Translations under genes and position numbers: made by a program
In this document: piece by piece, positions 32,601-42,543 of the stretch
Layout of the letters: each line of letters opens with the position of its first letter
Position numbering within the stretch: position 1 is the first letter of the stretch
Notes under the pieces: generated by a model
The model's input: the letters and a program-made list of their open reading frames with translations, nothing else
Databases searched by the model: none
What the model was told of the DNA's origin: nothing
Assembly (NCBI GenBank): GCA_003013855.2
Contig: PVNU02000127.1
Span: forward strand, 3,534,001 to 3,598,000
DNA length: 64,000 bases
Reading direction: 5' to 3'
DNA from: Liriodendron chinense
Taxonomy: Eukaryota > Streptophyta > Magnoliopsida > Magnoliales > Magnoliaceae

Positions 32601-33565
32601 CCAATGAACTGAGTAGCGAAAGCTCGGCTTAGTTGAGAGAATGAACTGATCGTGCGGGGTTTTAGGTTGCGGAACCAAGTCCATGCCGAACTTGTTAAGG
32701 ACAACGGAAAGGCCTTGCACATGATATGCCCATTGGCTCCGAGGAGATCCATGCGGACTTTGAAGTTCTCTAAGTGTTCCGCCGGATCTCCAATTCCAGA
32801 GTACTGCTTCAACTGGGGAACTTTAAACCCTTTGGGAAGGGGTTCCTCACGAATCTCGTCGGTGAATGGTGACTCAGATGAATCGACCAGTGCATCTACG
32901 GCGATTGGGGCTCGGGCCCGTTGTGCTCTTTGGAGATCGCCCATTTGTTCTCGCAGTTCCTTCAGCTCGGCCTCCAGTGGGCCCAAGTTGTCGTCAATCC
33001 TGTTGCTGGCTTCGTGATCAGCTCGTTCGTGTGCGAGACGAGTTGTTCTCCGTTCCTCGAGCCTGTGTCGCAGGTTGGTGGTGGGCAAGCTTGTCGTTGG
33101 TCGAGGACTAGTCTCGGTTGCTCGGCTAGCGACCTCGTTTTCTTCCATCGGAGTGGGATGTTGAGAACGCTGCGACGGTCGGGCCTGGTGGGAGTGCAAG
33201 GTTTGTTGCGGCTGAGAATGGGTATGGCGAGATCCCTCGCGGTCTTTATCGTTCAACACGGTTGGGTGAGCTAGGCCAGTTAGCAGAGCTTTAATTTTGT
33301 CCAGTCGCTGGTCTACATAGCCCAACCGTTCGTCGACTCCCCCTAATTTTTGGTTTACTCCCCCTACCTGCTCTTCAAGAAGAGACAACCTGACCCCTCG
33401 GTTACGGGGTCTCTGTTGTCTCCCCTGTTGGGCGGAAAGAGGAGAGTTCCCTCCGAGCTGGATAGCGGGAATTTCGGGAAACGATCCTTCATTTTCCGAT
33501 ATCTGATCGTCTGAAGGTCCATCGATCGCGAGCGCTTTCCCTTTGTACTTTCTTTTCCCCACCAT
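29681..33565 (-). CDS. Gag-protease-RT-RNase H polyprotein, ends at an in-frame stop
   Basis: 1294 aa from the ATG at 33565, about 90 bp inside the PBS. It would make the capsid and copy element RNA into DNA. Residues 1-220 are charged and coiled. The retrotransposon gag domain lies at about 250-400 (SSAWTWFRNL, QLSRAFATQF). A Tat-style zinc knuckle is C498-L-Y-H501...H506...C511. The aspartic protease site is VDTGSSADIL with D643. Reverse transcriptase spans about 880-1060, with LSFMDAYSGYNQ and YVDD at 1016-1019. The first RNase H (about 1120-1240, LLYLAVSPAAVSSALV) lacks the usual first catalytic Asp, as is known for Tat elements. A TAA at 29681-29683 interrupts a frame that continues into the second RNase H. 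It may have been CAA. Production of integrase would need readthrough. Confidence 0.9.
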   Translation of the reverse strand: MVGKRKYKGKALAIDGPSDDQISENEGSFPEIPAIQLGGNSPLSAQQGRQQRPRNRGVRLSLLEEQVGGVNQKLGGVDERLGYVDQRLDKIKALLTGLAHPTVLNDKDREGSRHTHSQPQQTLHSHQARPSQRSQHPTPMEENEVASRATETSPRPTTSLPTTNLRHRLEERRTTRLAHERADHEASNRIDDNLGPLEAELKELREQMGDLQRAQRARAPIAVDALVDSSESPFTDEIREEPLPKGFKVPQLKQYSGIGDPAEHLENFKVRMDLLGANGHIMCKAFPLSLTSSAWTWFRNLKPRTISSFSQLSRAFATQFIGSTDPRKHSTHLAAIKQKEDEPLKDYFARFNSEAVQIENLSQDVLLHTMIGGLRDRRFLWSVGEKPPQSVAELLDRAAKHINAEELVNAHRPMTKNKDRPDSSNSKRHRSERKSEQRSPTRNRPARQTKSPAPRFDKYTPLNKTIEQVYLAKKGKYNFERPAKIKTDPNRRSKSRYCLYHKDHGHNTVDCFDLKRQIEALIQQGFLKDYIAQRSDGRGDEGRVTDLTGEQSNNPVEEIHMIFGGPTTGDTGNSRKSYVRQGRTSLPKSTVNITSRPTKVAKVTSQTITFTEEDARGVIHPHDDSLVVVLMVANKKLHRMMVDTGSSADILYASAFEKMKIDRSRLRPVKTALTGFTGDSIMPEGEITLPVTAGEEPNQKIIMVDFLVVNAPSAYNAIIGRPILRALKAAVSIYHLAMKFETDEEIGVVRGDQQEARRCYELSLRGRNKSAVSTVSHATSLDPREEEKERGSPAEELVDIPLSDTDPTRTIKIGSCLEGKVREDLITFLKEYADVFAWSHEEMPGICPEVMVHWLNVDPTNKPIHQKRRSFNTERYMIIEEEVQKLRKAGFIQEICYPEWLANVVLVKKNNGKWRVCVDYTDLNKACPKDSFPLPRIDQLVDATAGHELLSFMDAYSGYNQIQMHAPDRQKTAFITDRGLYCYKVMPFGLKNAGATYQRLVNKMFADQLGITMEVYVDDMLVKSKRSENHVCDLCTAFRILRKYQMKLNPSKCAFEVSSEKFLGFIVNQRGIEANPEKIQALLDMSSPRTIKDIQRLTGRIAALNRFVSKATDRCLPFFKQLRKCKEMIWTSDCEQAFCELKAYLGSPPLLSKPAHKEELLLYLAVSPAAVSSALVRDDKGTQRPVYYVSKALLDSETRYPTIEKLALALITSARKLRPYFQAHPIAVLTDQPLRQVLQNPETSGRLVKWAVELGEFDIKYRPRTAIKGQAIADFIVELTEPLEMEDDSKSESP

Positions 33566-33650
33566 AGTAAAAAAGGAAAGATGCAGTTGAAATCGTCTTC
33601 AGTGATTGGGTAAGAACACGTCTTTCCTACTTAAAGGACTCTGCGAAGAG

Positions 33651-33668
33651 TTCCCACAGACGGCGCCA
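33651..33668 (-). other. Primer-binding site of the Tat element
   Basis: TGGCGCCGTCTGTGGGAA on the minus strand, three bases inside the 5' LTR. It is identical to the PBS at 2591-2608. Confidence 0.85.
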
Positions 33669-33671
33669 ATC

Positions 33672-34317
33672 TGTTGATGCTGTAAATTCGTCAACAGACG
33701 ATGGTGAAGACTCTTTGAAACTGATGGATGGATGCCGCTGATCTCCTTCTTGACCAAGGGTTGAATCCTGTAGAACAAAAGGAAAACTAAGGGGGGTGAC
33801 TGGGGTCCAGCCGTTAGCCCTCCGATGCTTAAGTTAGTGAGATCTCCAAAGATTGAATCTCTACTTTTTTTTTAGTCTTTGTTTTTTCGTACCTCCATAA
33901 AGAAGAAGACGTGTCTCTTTATAGACCTAGGTTGCAGAGTCGTATTCCCTTTTGAAGCCATGATCTTAGGGGAGGGATCCCCGGATCTTTGGGATTTTAG
34001 GAGCTGTCCCGTGATCTTCGAGGATCTTTCGGCGAGTTGGTTAAAGATCTCCCGGATTTCCTTCCCCTTATCACGCACAGACTTAGAGGTTTACGGAAAC
34101 CGAATCAGGTCGCAAGGCGGTCGACCTGGTGATGTCGTTAATGAAGGCTGCTTCTCTTCCTTGGGTCGGGTTGGTCAGACCCGGCGGCCCATAAGAGCTA
34201 TTCCGTCTGTGATCAGATCGGTTATGAACTGTGCGAGCTGAACTGGGTCCGTTCTTCAGGTCAGCTCGTATTCTTACCTTGGTGGTGTAGAGGTCAGCTC
34301 GTATTCTTCCCACAACA
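33672..34317 (-). repeat. 5' LTR (right copy) of the Tat element
   Basis: 646 bp, nearly identical to 24164-24810. It drives gag-pol leftward. Confidence 0.92.
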
Positions 34318-34890
34318 GTGCACACCAAAGGAAAGAGTTGGGAGAGAGACGTCTACCCTTGAATTTTACAAGGACCATTGTGATAATCATAAGAAATCCA
34401 TCCAAACTTTATATGCCACACCATAATTTAAGCCTAGGGGAAAAAGTTCAAGCACATCCGTGATTCATGTGGGCCACTTATCAAGAGAAATGGTTTGGTG
34501 GGCGAGCATTGCCTTAACATGGTCCACCTGAATCATGGATGAGGCTGATTGTTTGGACCTAGGCTTAAAATGGAGTGCCACACATGGTGGTTGGGACAGA
34601 TTTCCCGTAAGCATTATGTTGGTTTACTCAAGCCGCGACTCTTCACTGGTATGGTGGATTTAACCAAAGGCAGTAATTGAATTAAGGGGCAATGCCATTG
34701 AGCCACCTATGTTTTGAGCCAATTCTAAAAAAGAGTTTGGTTTTAAACTCTTTACACCGGCTAAACCTTTTCCATGTTGCCAAAAATCCGCCTGGGTTGG
34801 CTTTTACTATCATCATCTGCTGTTATCTCTGTAGAAAGACTATTTTACCCTTACTCTTAAAAGAATTCAAATATCATATCCCAACATTTA
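34318..34890. repeat. Degenerate GTGGGCCACTTATCAAG-type repeat
   Basis: 34430-34620 resembles family C at 22130-22540 (GATTCATGTGGGCCAC mirrored by GTGGTCCACCTGAATCAT-type text). No gene is seen. Confidence 0.4.
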
Positions 34891-35060
34891 TTGGGATAGA
34901 GGGTTATGTTGTGGGCCCCACAATGATGTGTTTGTTCGATCCACTCCGTCTGTCATCCGTGGACCATTATTTTAAATCATGAGCTAAAAAATGAGGAAGA
35001 TCCAAATCTCAAGTAGACCCCACAACACAAAACAATACAAATGAATGCCTAACTAACTTT
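34891..35060. mobile_element. Left part of a family A MITE
   Basis: TGTGGGCCCCACAATGATGTG to CCCCACAACACAAAACAATA follows the left-arm order of family A. The right arm is absent. Confidence 0.45.
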
Positions 35061-35410
35061 GATTTTTATGTAGCCCACCATGATGATAATACAACATCTA
35101 ATCCAACCATGAGGTGACTTGATAAAATTTATGCCTAGGATCAAAACATCGAATCCATTTACGATGCAGATGGGCCACATAATTGGAAATAGTTTGTTAG
35201 GGGGAGCATTGCCTTGTACTCTTGTCATTTGTATGGTCCACTTGAATCACGGATGCACAGGAAACTTGGGCCATTGGTGTAACATGGGTGATGCACGTGG
35301 TGGTACAGGTGGATTTCAAATAGATGCCAGACTGGATTAATGATTGTCCAGTTTGCGTAAGACGCAATCCAGCTTGGGCAGGACGTAATGTGCTTTCTCA
35401 TTTACGAGGG
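35061..35410. other. Gene-free stretch
   Basis: No supported gene; GCAGATGGGCCACAT and GTATGGTCCACTTGAATCAC suggest a further diverged hairpin copy. Confidence 0.35.
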
Positions 35411-35950
35411 GGAGCGGATTAGGTGCGGTTAAGGCCTTACCTAAGATGGTGCAGCCCTCTAATGTGGGCCCAACTTAATTTATATATTTATAAATCGACG
35501 CAGCCCATCCAGTTTTTCATAGAATTTTAGGGCATAATCCCAAAACTTAAGCAGATCCAAATCTTAGGTTGATCATATTATAGGAAACAATGGTAATTGA
35601 ACGTTTCACCATTAAAATATATATCGGGCCCATTGTAATGTTTTCTTAATATTTATTTTCCATCCAACCTATTGATAAGGTCACATAAACCTGGATTAAG
35701 GGGAAAAAACAAATATCAGATTGATCCAAAACTTTGGTGGCCCAGAAGAAGTTTTTTTATGGTCACTCATCCACCTCTTTCCTCTGATATGGTGCATATG
35801 AGATTTGGATTTGCTTCATCTTTTGGTTATACATTAGCATGTTATTTAAGCAAGAATGGACGGCATAGATATAGAATACACAAGTGAAGGTGCACTCCCT
35901 AGTAACGATGGCACCATGTTATGTGAGGCCTGGGCTGCACCTAATCAATT
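35411..35950. mobile_element. Hairpin MITE, family A, GGATTAGGTGC ends
   Basis: GCGGATTAGGTGCGG near 35413 is mirrored by GCACCTAATCAATTG near 35937. The following AAGGCCTTACCTAAGATGG part is mirrored only loosely. The interior has the family A order with CATCCAACCTATTGATAAGG and AAATATCAGATTGATCC. Confidence 0.55.
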
Positions 35951-35959
35951 GTCATTTAC

Positions 35960-36390
35960 AAGCCGCGGTTCCGTGTTTTCCGTACAAATGTGCCCAAGTT
36001 TCTGTAATCCAAAACCTTATATATCCATCCCATCCATCTTCTTAAGAAGAAAATTTTAGGAAATGAGCCCAAAAATGAGTTAGATCCAAAAATCTAATGG
36101 GCCGCAGAACATAACAAGGTGAATATTGTATATTCAATGTTAAAACATCCTTGGAACAACAAAATCTTTGGATGAGGCCAACAGTTTTCTTCTTTCAAGT
36201 TATCCCATCCATAATGGTATTATGAGCGGTTTCCATGCCTTATAAACGGTTTGGATGGCTTGTAAATGTCACAGTGGACTCAATAATCTTTCAATAGTAG
36301 GCACATCCCTTTCCCATTATTTCCCATCAGGTGGCCCACTTCAATTTCTGGTCCGTCTAAATTTTTTGTATTGTATCCTACCAGGAGCAG

Positions 36391-36438
<48 letters not shown>

Positions 36439-36530
36439 TGAACGGATTTGATTCTAACCAAAAATCATGGTGAGCCCCACTTGTAGTGGAGTGACAAATA
36501 TTTGTCATGTCCTTCAACTGTCCCATCATG
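35960..36530. mobile_element. Diverged hairpin MITE, family B, carrying an (AT)n tract
   Basis: CAAATGTGCCCAAG and CATATATCCATCCCATCCATC at the left fit family B arms; the right side, GGTGAGCCCCACTTGTAGTG, follows the microsatellite at 36394-36436. The mirrored positions are heavily diverged. Confidence 0.4.
36394..36436. repeat. (AT)n microsatellite
   Basis: 43 bp of alternating AT inside the right arm of the MITE. Confidence 0.95.
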
Positions 36531-38328
36531 CAGAAAAAGGGGGGACTATTCACCTAAAGGCAACAGAGAGAGATGACACCCTAGAAGAGCAATCAGAAGC
36601 TAGGGGGAGCCTACCTGGATGGTTATGAGAAATCCACCCTGTTCATTTGTTTTCTGGTTTCATTTTAGAGCATAAGCCTAATAATGACGCAGATTTAAAG
36701 ATTGAGTGATTTAAAGATTGAGTGGGCCACACAATAGAAAACTATGGAAATTATTAAATCCTCCAGTTGAAGTACGAAAATCGGATGAAAAGGATAATTT
36801 GATAGCTAAAAACAATTGGTATAACTGTTCATTCACATGTGGCCTGTACAAATGGAGGGCTTGGATCATCAACCCATTCAGCCATGGCATATGAGAGATG
36901 GGGAGAGTGGGACGGGAGATGAAAAAAAAAAAGCTATGAAAAGAAGCGAGGGTATGTCAGCCTTTTTTAAAATATAGCATCAGATAAGTAACGGCAGCAG
37001 ACGGATTGCGGTAAATAGGCCAACAGTGTAAAAGATAAAATTTAGGAAATAGTTAAGAAGTAAATTCTTTTTTTGGAATTGGCTCAAAATATAGGTGGCT
37101 GTATGGCATTGCCCCTTGAATAAATAATGTAGCTTTTTGAAAATGTTTTTCTAAAAAGGTATGGGAATGCAAATTTGATATTAATTGGGTAGTTAATTGT
37201 TTGTAAAATTTACTAAAAATTATCAATTTCCAGTTTCCTCCCAAAGTACACGTGTCAAACATGTATTCTGATCTTGATGGTTGATCTGATGGGCACCGTG
37301 TTGATGAGTTACATGCAGAAGGTCATAGTAATTGGAAGACTCTACCTTCCCATTGCAGGTTCTGTTTTGTTGAACATGGACAGCTATCCTAGCCGTTCCT
37401 CCCACATAAGCCGTTCAATGATCTCCATCAATAATTGTGGTCCAGCTGATGAGTGGATTGCCCTGATTCTAGCGTCAAATGATCTTCGGCGGTGCAGCAA
37501 ACAGCTTAGATGGATCCAATCTTCTACACAAATGACAAGTTGGCAGGAAAGACGGGCTGCATGCTGTATGTGATCTATTCTCAGTAAAAAGTGAGTAGCG
37601 CAGTGATTCCGCTCACGTTTAAGCCTTGTGAACCTTAGCCCATTCACCCACAGATACATCAAAAATTAAGTAACAAGTGTATGAGATCTGAACCGTTCCA
37701 TCTATTTGGAAATATTTGTTTTGTTCATCACCTAAAAATTCTAAGGAGTTTCACTCTCTACTGGGCCACAATGTACAAAGTGGCAGTTAAAACAATATTT
37801 TCTGCCTCTGATTTTTTACATGTATCTTTTCCATCCTTACATTTTTTTGTATGCCATGATCCCATCTGAGGTGTGAAATGGCTTGTTTTTTAGACCAGAA
37901 TATGTAAACAGTGTGGTCCACTTAGCTTGTGGGAAACAGTTTGGTCCACTTAGACCGCATACCCATGTATAATAAAGCTTACATACATACACGGCACACA
38001 TATGCCATCATGGCACATCAGTGAGAGATCCAATCCATTCATTAGGTTGGTCTGACCTTATACATGGTTTCCAAAAATATATACGGTCCACTTAGCATGT
38101 GGGAAATAGTGGATGGGTAGTCTTCACCCAGGTGTTTTTAAAGCAAACACTTATTTGGTTAACTGTGACTCTTGTTAAAATTGTGATGTCAAAATTACTA
38201 TGGGTTTATTCACTTTTATGAACCCATATAATCTATGGTTCACATGCTAGCAAGGCTGAAGTATTAGTGGACCCCTGTAGGTTTATTTTTGACATTTCCT
38301 TCTTGTAAGGGTAGCTTTTAGGGTAATT
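36531..38328. other. Gene-free stretch
   Basis: No gene is supported. 36600-36760 has a MITE-like left arm (GAGAAATCCACCCTGTTCAT). 37270-37670 has overlapping open frames on both strands with no recognisable domain. Confidence 0.35.
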
Positions 38329-40010
38329 ATGTTAGGATTAAGAGATAGTAGTTCTGATTTTTTGTTGTTTTTTTGGTGTTTTGAGAGCTTCCAAGGGGAG
38401 AGAGTTACGTTTTTTTACTATAAGTTTCCTCCATTCCCATAATGTTCTCTAAATAGTAGATTGATCGTCGCTTTGTGTGGTGATTTTTTTCACAAGGGTT
38501 TTCCATGTAAAAATCATGTGCTCTCTATGTGTGGTTGTTTGAATTTTTCGTTTTCTCTTATTTGTTTTAATCCATATTAAAGTGTTTCTGTAGGGACGGT
38601 TCTCCAATAAGTGGAATCAAAGCAAGGTTGGTATGTTAGTTTGGATTTGAGATATGGTGTCAAGGGGGTTTAATGTGAAATTAGAGACAGAGAAATTCAC
38701 GGGTAAAAACAACTTTGAACTATGGAGATTGAAGATGAAAACTCTCTTAGTTTAGCGAGGGTTGTGGTATGCACTCATTGGGAAAGCGCATCGTCTGAAA
38801 TTTGTGAAGACAGAAGATTAGAATGAACTAAATTAATGACAATATTTAGTATAATTCAATTGTGCTTGGCTGATGAAGTCCTTTACAATATCATAAATGA
38901 GACAACTACTGTAAGTTTATGAGTGAAATTGGAGAGTATTTACATGACAAAATCTCTCACCAATTATTTATTTTTTAATAGGCAATTTTATACTGTGAAA
39001 ATGGTGGGAGGGTCAGATCTATTATATATTAACATGTTTAACAAACTGGTTTGCAAGTTGACAAGTATTGAGGTTAAGATCGACGAGAAATACAAAGTCC
39101 TAATTTTGTTCACATATCTCAAGTCATTCGAGTATCTGGTTGATACTCTTTGCTATGGTATATATACTTTTGACATCGAGACTCTGATCGCAACCCTTCA
39201 GTCGAAGAAGTTACGACAGCAGAGCGGTGGTGAAGGTGCATCTACGGATGTGTTGTTTGGTTGTGGAAGACTGTCTAAGTGAGGGAAGAGAATACGGTCT
39301 GGATCTAAGTCAAGAGGTAAAGGAAAGAGGAAGTGTTGGAATTATCAGAGGATGTGACATTTAAAAAAGGATTGTCAATTTTCCAAAGTACAAAAGGATG
39401 ATAAGCCAGATGATTCGCTTAAGGAAGCTAATTCAGTCGAATCTGGTGAAGGCTCAGATAGTTGTGATGTATTGTCAGTGACCAAGATCGAAAATTTCTA
39501 TCAGGAATAGATCTTGGATGCATGGGCATCGTACGTACCATATGTGTACTCATCGAAGTTGGCTTACCACATATAGCGAGTATAATGGTGTGGATTAGTT
39601 CTTATGAGTAATGATCATACCTGCAAGATGGTTGGAATTGTTTCGGTTCACATTAGGATGTTTGATAGGGTGGAGCATACTCTAACAGATATAAGACACG
39701 TTCCAGACTTGAAGCAGAATTTGATCTCTTTGGAAGATCCAGATACAATTGGTTGCAAGTTTGTCGGTTATGATGGTGTCCTGAAGGTTTCAAAGTGGCT
39801 CTTACAATAATGATAGCATGATGAAGTTGTAATCTTTATCGGTTGATAAAAAATACTATATCTAGTAGAGTTGCAGCGTCTGTAGCAGATTCCATGTTGG
39901 CACGCTTATGGCATGCATGCCTACGTTACATGAGCAAGCAGGGTATGAAGATACTTCTTAATCGTAAGTTAATTCCTAATTTTAAAAGAAGGTGACATTC
40001 CTGTGCATGC
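38329..40010 (+). mobile_element. Decayed, truncated Ty1/copia element
   Basis: A probable LTR starts near 38329 (TGTTAGGATTAAGAG) and ends before a degenerate initiator-Met tRNA primer site, TGGAATCAAAGC at 38612-38623 (consensus TGGTATCAGAGC, a known copia feature). Gag and part of the protease/pre-integrase region follow, then the element breaks off at about 40010. There is no reverse transcriptase and no right LTR. Confidence 0.75.
38654..40010 (+). pseudogene. Copia gag-protease-preintegrase remnant (Tnt1-like)
   Basis: The frame opens with MVSRGFNVKLETEKFTG, followed by NNFELWRLKMKTLL, a copia gag start. The gag body is best seen at 38923-39282 (KLESIYMTKSLTNYL, FNKLVCKLTSIEVKID). The CCHC knuckle near 39330 is broken: CWNYQRM, with Tyr for the second Cys and a stop after it. 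The protease site reads LDAWASY near 39509 instead of the LDSGASYH expected for the family. The part at 39604-39810 (DHTCKMVGIVSVHI, RHVPDLKQNLISL) is protease/pre-integrase. LWHACLRYMSKQGMKIL near 39910 is the GAG pre-integrase motif. Many stops and shifts; it cannot be functional. Confidence 0.8.
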
Positions 40011-40384
40011 TACATCCCTTGATGAATTGAAAAGAAGTAATGGGGAGATGAGTTCATGGAGATGGAAAAGACAATTTCATGATAATCATGCAATTTTGGC
40101 ACAATGTACAAGATCTAGACCACGCCACCATGAAAATGCCCTGACTTAAAAATCAAGATGATCCAACATCAATTGCCTCACTTGTGTACAATTAAAGTTG
40201 ATCGTTGGTCTTTTTATTGAAATTATTTCTCTCCCATGTGCGCGGCCAAACCTCCGACCTACTTCCCTAGAGTAGTCTCTCCTCACGCAAAGCGCCATAG
40301 GACACTCACAATTCCCTCATGCACCAATGTCTTCTAGACGCCACTACATCTTCAAGCTCCAAAACAAACGTTGCATAGGGGTGA
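40011..40384. other. Gene-free stretch
   Basis: No supported gene or element. Confidence 0.35.
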
Positions 40385-40439
40385 GGATTGGATACTACCC
40401 CCCACCAAGACCTAGCTAGAGACAATGGTCCTTTCAGTG

Positions 40440-40767
40440 GATCCTTGGGCCCATCGTGATATATGTTTCATCCACATTGTCCACCCATTTTGACAGATCA
40501 GTTTAGGGTATAAATAAAAAAAGGCAGATTGAAGGCTTAAGTGGGCCACACCACAAGAAGCAACGTGTATTGAATTCCCACCGTTGAAAACTTCACAGGT
40601 CCCACTGTCATTTTATTTTTCATCCAACCTGTTCATAAAGTCACATATAAACTTGTGGTGAAATCCCATCGTGGGCTGCTTTTTGTGGTGTGGTCCACTT
40701 GAGCCTTATATCTGCCTCTTTTTTGAGCTCATGCCTTAAAATGATCTTTCAAAATGATGGACAATGT

Positions 40768-40769
<2 letters not shown>
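40440..40769. mobile_element. Family A MITE ending in a microsatellite
   Basis: The left arm CATCGTGATATATGTTTCATC, centre and most of the right arm (TTTGTGGTGTGGTCCACTTG) are present. The right arm turns into (TA)n exactly where GTGGATATA occurs in intact copies. Confidence 0.6.

Positions 40770-40858
<89 letters not shown>
40770..40858. repeat. Compound (TA)n(GA)n microsatellite
   Basis: 36 bp of TA followed by 53 bp of GA, lying directly between a family A arm and a family L terminus. Confidence 0.95.
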
Positions 40859-40861
<3 letters not shown>

Positions 40862-41168
40862 ATGCTCACCTCCGCACCATCTCTCACAAGAACTTGTGAG
40901 CACTTTTTGAGGACTCATCAAAGGTGATGTGACCCCAAAATTTGAGCCATCCACATGACACAGCACCCAAAAAATCCGCAGGGCCTAACTTTCAACCTGA
41001 TCCAAAACTTTGGTCGGCCATGAAAAATAGAAACAATTTCTTCCGTTGATTTGCCTCTCTCTCTACTACAGCTCACTAGAGTTTTGAATCAAGTTAAAAG
41101 TTAGGCCCTGGGATTTTTTTTAAGGTGCTCACGAGTTCTCGTGAGAGATGGTGCACAGGTGAGCATTA
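40859..41168. mobile_element. Family L palindromic MITE
   Basis: TGAATGCTCACCTCCGCACC to GGTGAGCATTA. The left arm includes GTGAGCACTTTTTGAGGACT and CATGACACAGCACCC. The right arm is shortened relative to 15832-16187. Confidence 0.65.
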
Positions 41169-41181
41169 CTCTCTCTCTCTA

Positions 41182-41527
41182 GGAATGCTCATCAATTCTC
41201 ACGAAAACTCATGAGTACTTTTTAAGAACTTATCTCATGTGATATGAGCCTAAAATCTGGACTGTCCACGTGATGCAGCACCCCAAAAAACCCGCAAGGC
41301 CCAACTTTTACTCTAATCCATAACTTTGGCGGGCCATGGCAAAAGGAAATAGTTTCCTCCCTTGATTTGCTTCTCTCTTTGTGGAGATGGCCTGTCAAAG
41401 TTCTAAATCAGGGTAAAAGTTGAGCCCTAGGGTTTCTCGGGGTGCTGCATAACATGGACAGTTCAGATTTTGGGCTCATATCATGTGAGATGAGTTCTCG
41501 TGAGTACTAGTGCTCAGCTTGTGAGCA

Positions 41528-41532
<5 letters not shown>
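41182..41532. mobile_element. Family L palindromic MITE
   Basis: GGAATGCTCATCAATTCTCA to TTGTGAGCATTCC. TCATGTGATATGAGCCTAAA mirrors TTTGGGCTCATATCATGTGA, and GTCCACGTGATGCAGCACCC mirrors GGTGCTGCATAACATGGAC. It sits in the same orientation as the preceding copy, 14 bp away. Confidence 0.7.

Positions 41533-41566
<34 letters not shown>
41533..41566. repeat. (CT)n microsatellite
   Basis: About 34 bp of CT at the right edge of the family L copy. Confidence 0.9.
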
Positions 41567-41568
<2 letters not shown>

Positions 41569-41638
41569 ATAGATCCCCTAAAAGGACTATCTATCTCTGT
41601 GTCTTTGGCTAGGTCTTGCTAGGGGTAGTACTCAATCC

Positions 41639-41934
41639 ACATAAGCAGCACAGGCCCATGCGTGGCATACCTTTGCAAATCATAAGCCTCCATAGGACAC
41701 GTGTCCCAATACATGAAAGTCAGCCCCACTCATCCAATAAGCGACACATGCATGTCAACTGTGGACGTTACTTATTACATTTCTAACTGTCCACTCTTCA
41801 TCTACATGGGGCTAACATAATAAATGAACCGAGTAGATTAAGGAACATCGCCAGGGACCAACATATAAAAAGTCACGATCACGCATGTATGCATGCGAAA
41901 CTGACACGTGGGTAATGTTAGTGGGATGCGGATG
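41639..41934. other. Gene-free stretch
   Basis: No supported gene; contains GTGACACGTGGGTAATG-like words. Confidence 0.3.
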
Positions 41935-42120
41935 CTTAGGCTCTGAGGGCCACTGTGTGTTTGATCCATGTTGTACATCCATTTGAAAGATCATTTAACT
42001 ATATGAGTGAAAATTGAGGGAGATCCCAGGCTCAAGTAGACCACACACTGGAGATTGAAATCCACCGTTAAAAACTTCTTGGAAGCCACATGAGCTTTTA
42101 TCATGCTAATATTTGTGTTT
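41935..42120. mobile_element. Partial family A MITE
   Basis: GGGCCACTGTGTGTTTGATC, CAGGCTCAAGTAGACCACAC and TTATCATGCTAATATTTGTG correspond to the left arm and centre; the right half is missing. Confidence 0.4.
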
Positions 42121-42411
42121 TCCTCTCGTCCAAGTTTACGTGGCTTTGTGAATGGACCCCACGTGTCATGTCAACATTGCTTCTAGAGCTGTACACGACT
42201 CGAGTAAGTTCGAAAAACTCGCTCGACTCGGCTCGAAAATGCTCAACTCAGCTCGGATCGAAAGTGAGTTTGAGCCAAGTCGAGTCATTTTTTAGGTGCT
42301 CGAATGAATTCAAGTTGAGCACCGAGTAGAGCCACGCTCGACTCAGCTCGACTCGAATATTAGCAGAAACTCGGCTCTATTTGACTCATCTCGACTTATC
42401 TTGTTAACTCG

Positions 42412-42412
<1 letters not shown>

Positions 42413-42488
<76 letters not shown>

Positions 42489-42543
42489 CTTATTTCCAAT
42501 CTACCCGCTCGATCACCCCCCCCCCCCCCCCCCCCCCCCCCCC
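42413..42543. repeat. (AT)n tract (42413-42484) and poly-C run (42516-42543)
   Basis: 72 bp of AT, a 31-bp spacer and 28 C residues. This is the same AT-then-homopolymer order (opposite strand: G) as in 5473-6482. Confidence 0.9.

Larger units (their letters stand above)
24164..34317 (-). mobile_element. Near-complete Ty3/gypsy LTR retrotransposon, Tat-type, minus strand
   Basis: A 10.15-kb element with direct LTRs at 24164-24810 and 33672-34317. Read on the minus strand the order is: 5' LTR (right), PBS, gag, protease, reverse transcriptase, a first RNase H, a second RNase H, integrase, then an antisense spliced gene, polypurine tract and 3' LTR (left). The second, archaeal-type RNase H and the absence of a chromodomain after integrase place it in the Tat lineage. 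The LTRs differ, by my reading, by one substitution (G 24291, A 33799) and one T in a T run, so insertion was recent. Gag-pol has two in-frame stops and the antisense gene has four. The flanks, ATGTC on the left and GTGCA on the right, do not form the expected 5-bp duplication. Confidence 0.92.
40385..41638. mobile_element. Composite TIR element with GGATTGGATACTACC ends
   Basis: GGATTGGATACTACCCCCCA, CCAAGACCTAGC and GTCCTTT on the left are mirrored by AAAGGAC, GCTAGGTCTTG and GGGTAGTACTCAATCC on the right. Inside are a family A hairpin without right terminus (40440-40769), a (TA)n(GA)n tract, two family L MITEs and a CT tract. Target duplication not found. Confidence 0.6.

Noticed and set aside
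24159..34322. A 5-bp duplication for the large Tat element
   Set aside because: ATGTC and GTGCA do not match in any register of 4-6 bp that keeps TG...CA ends.
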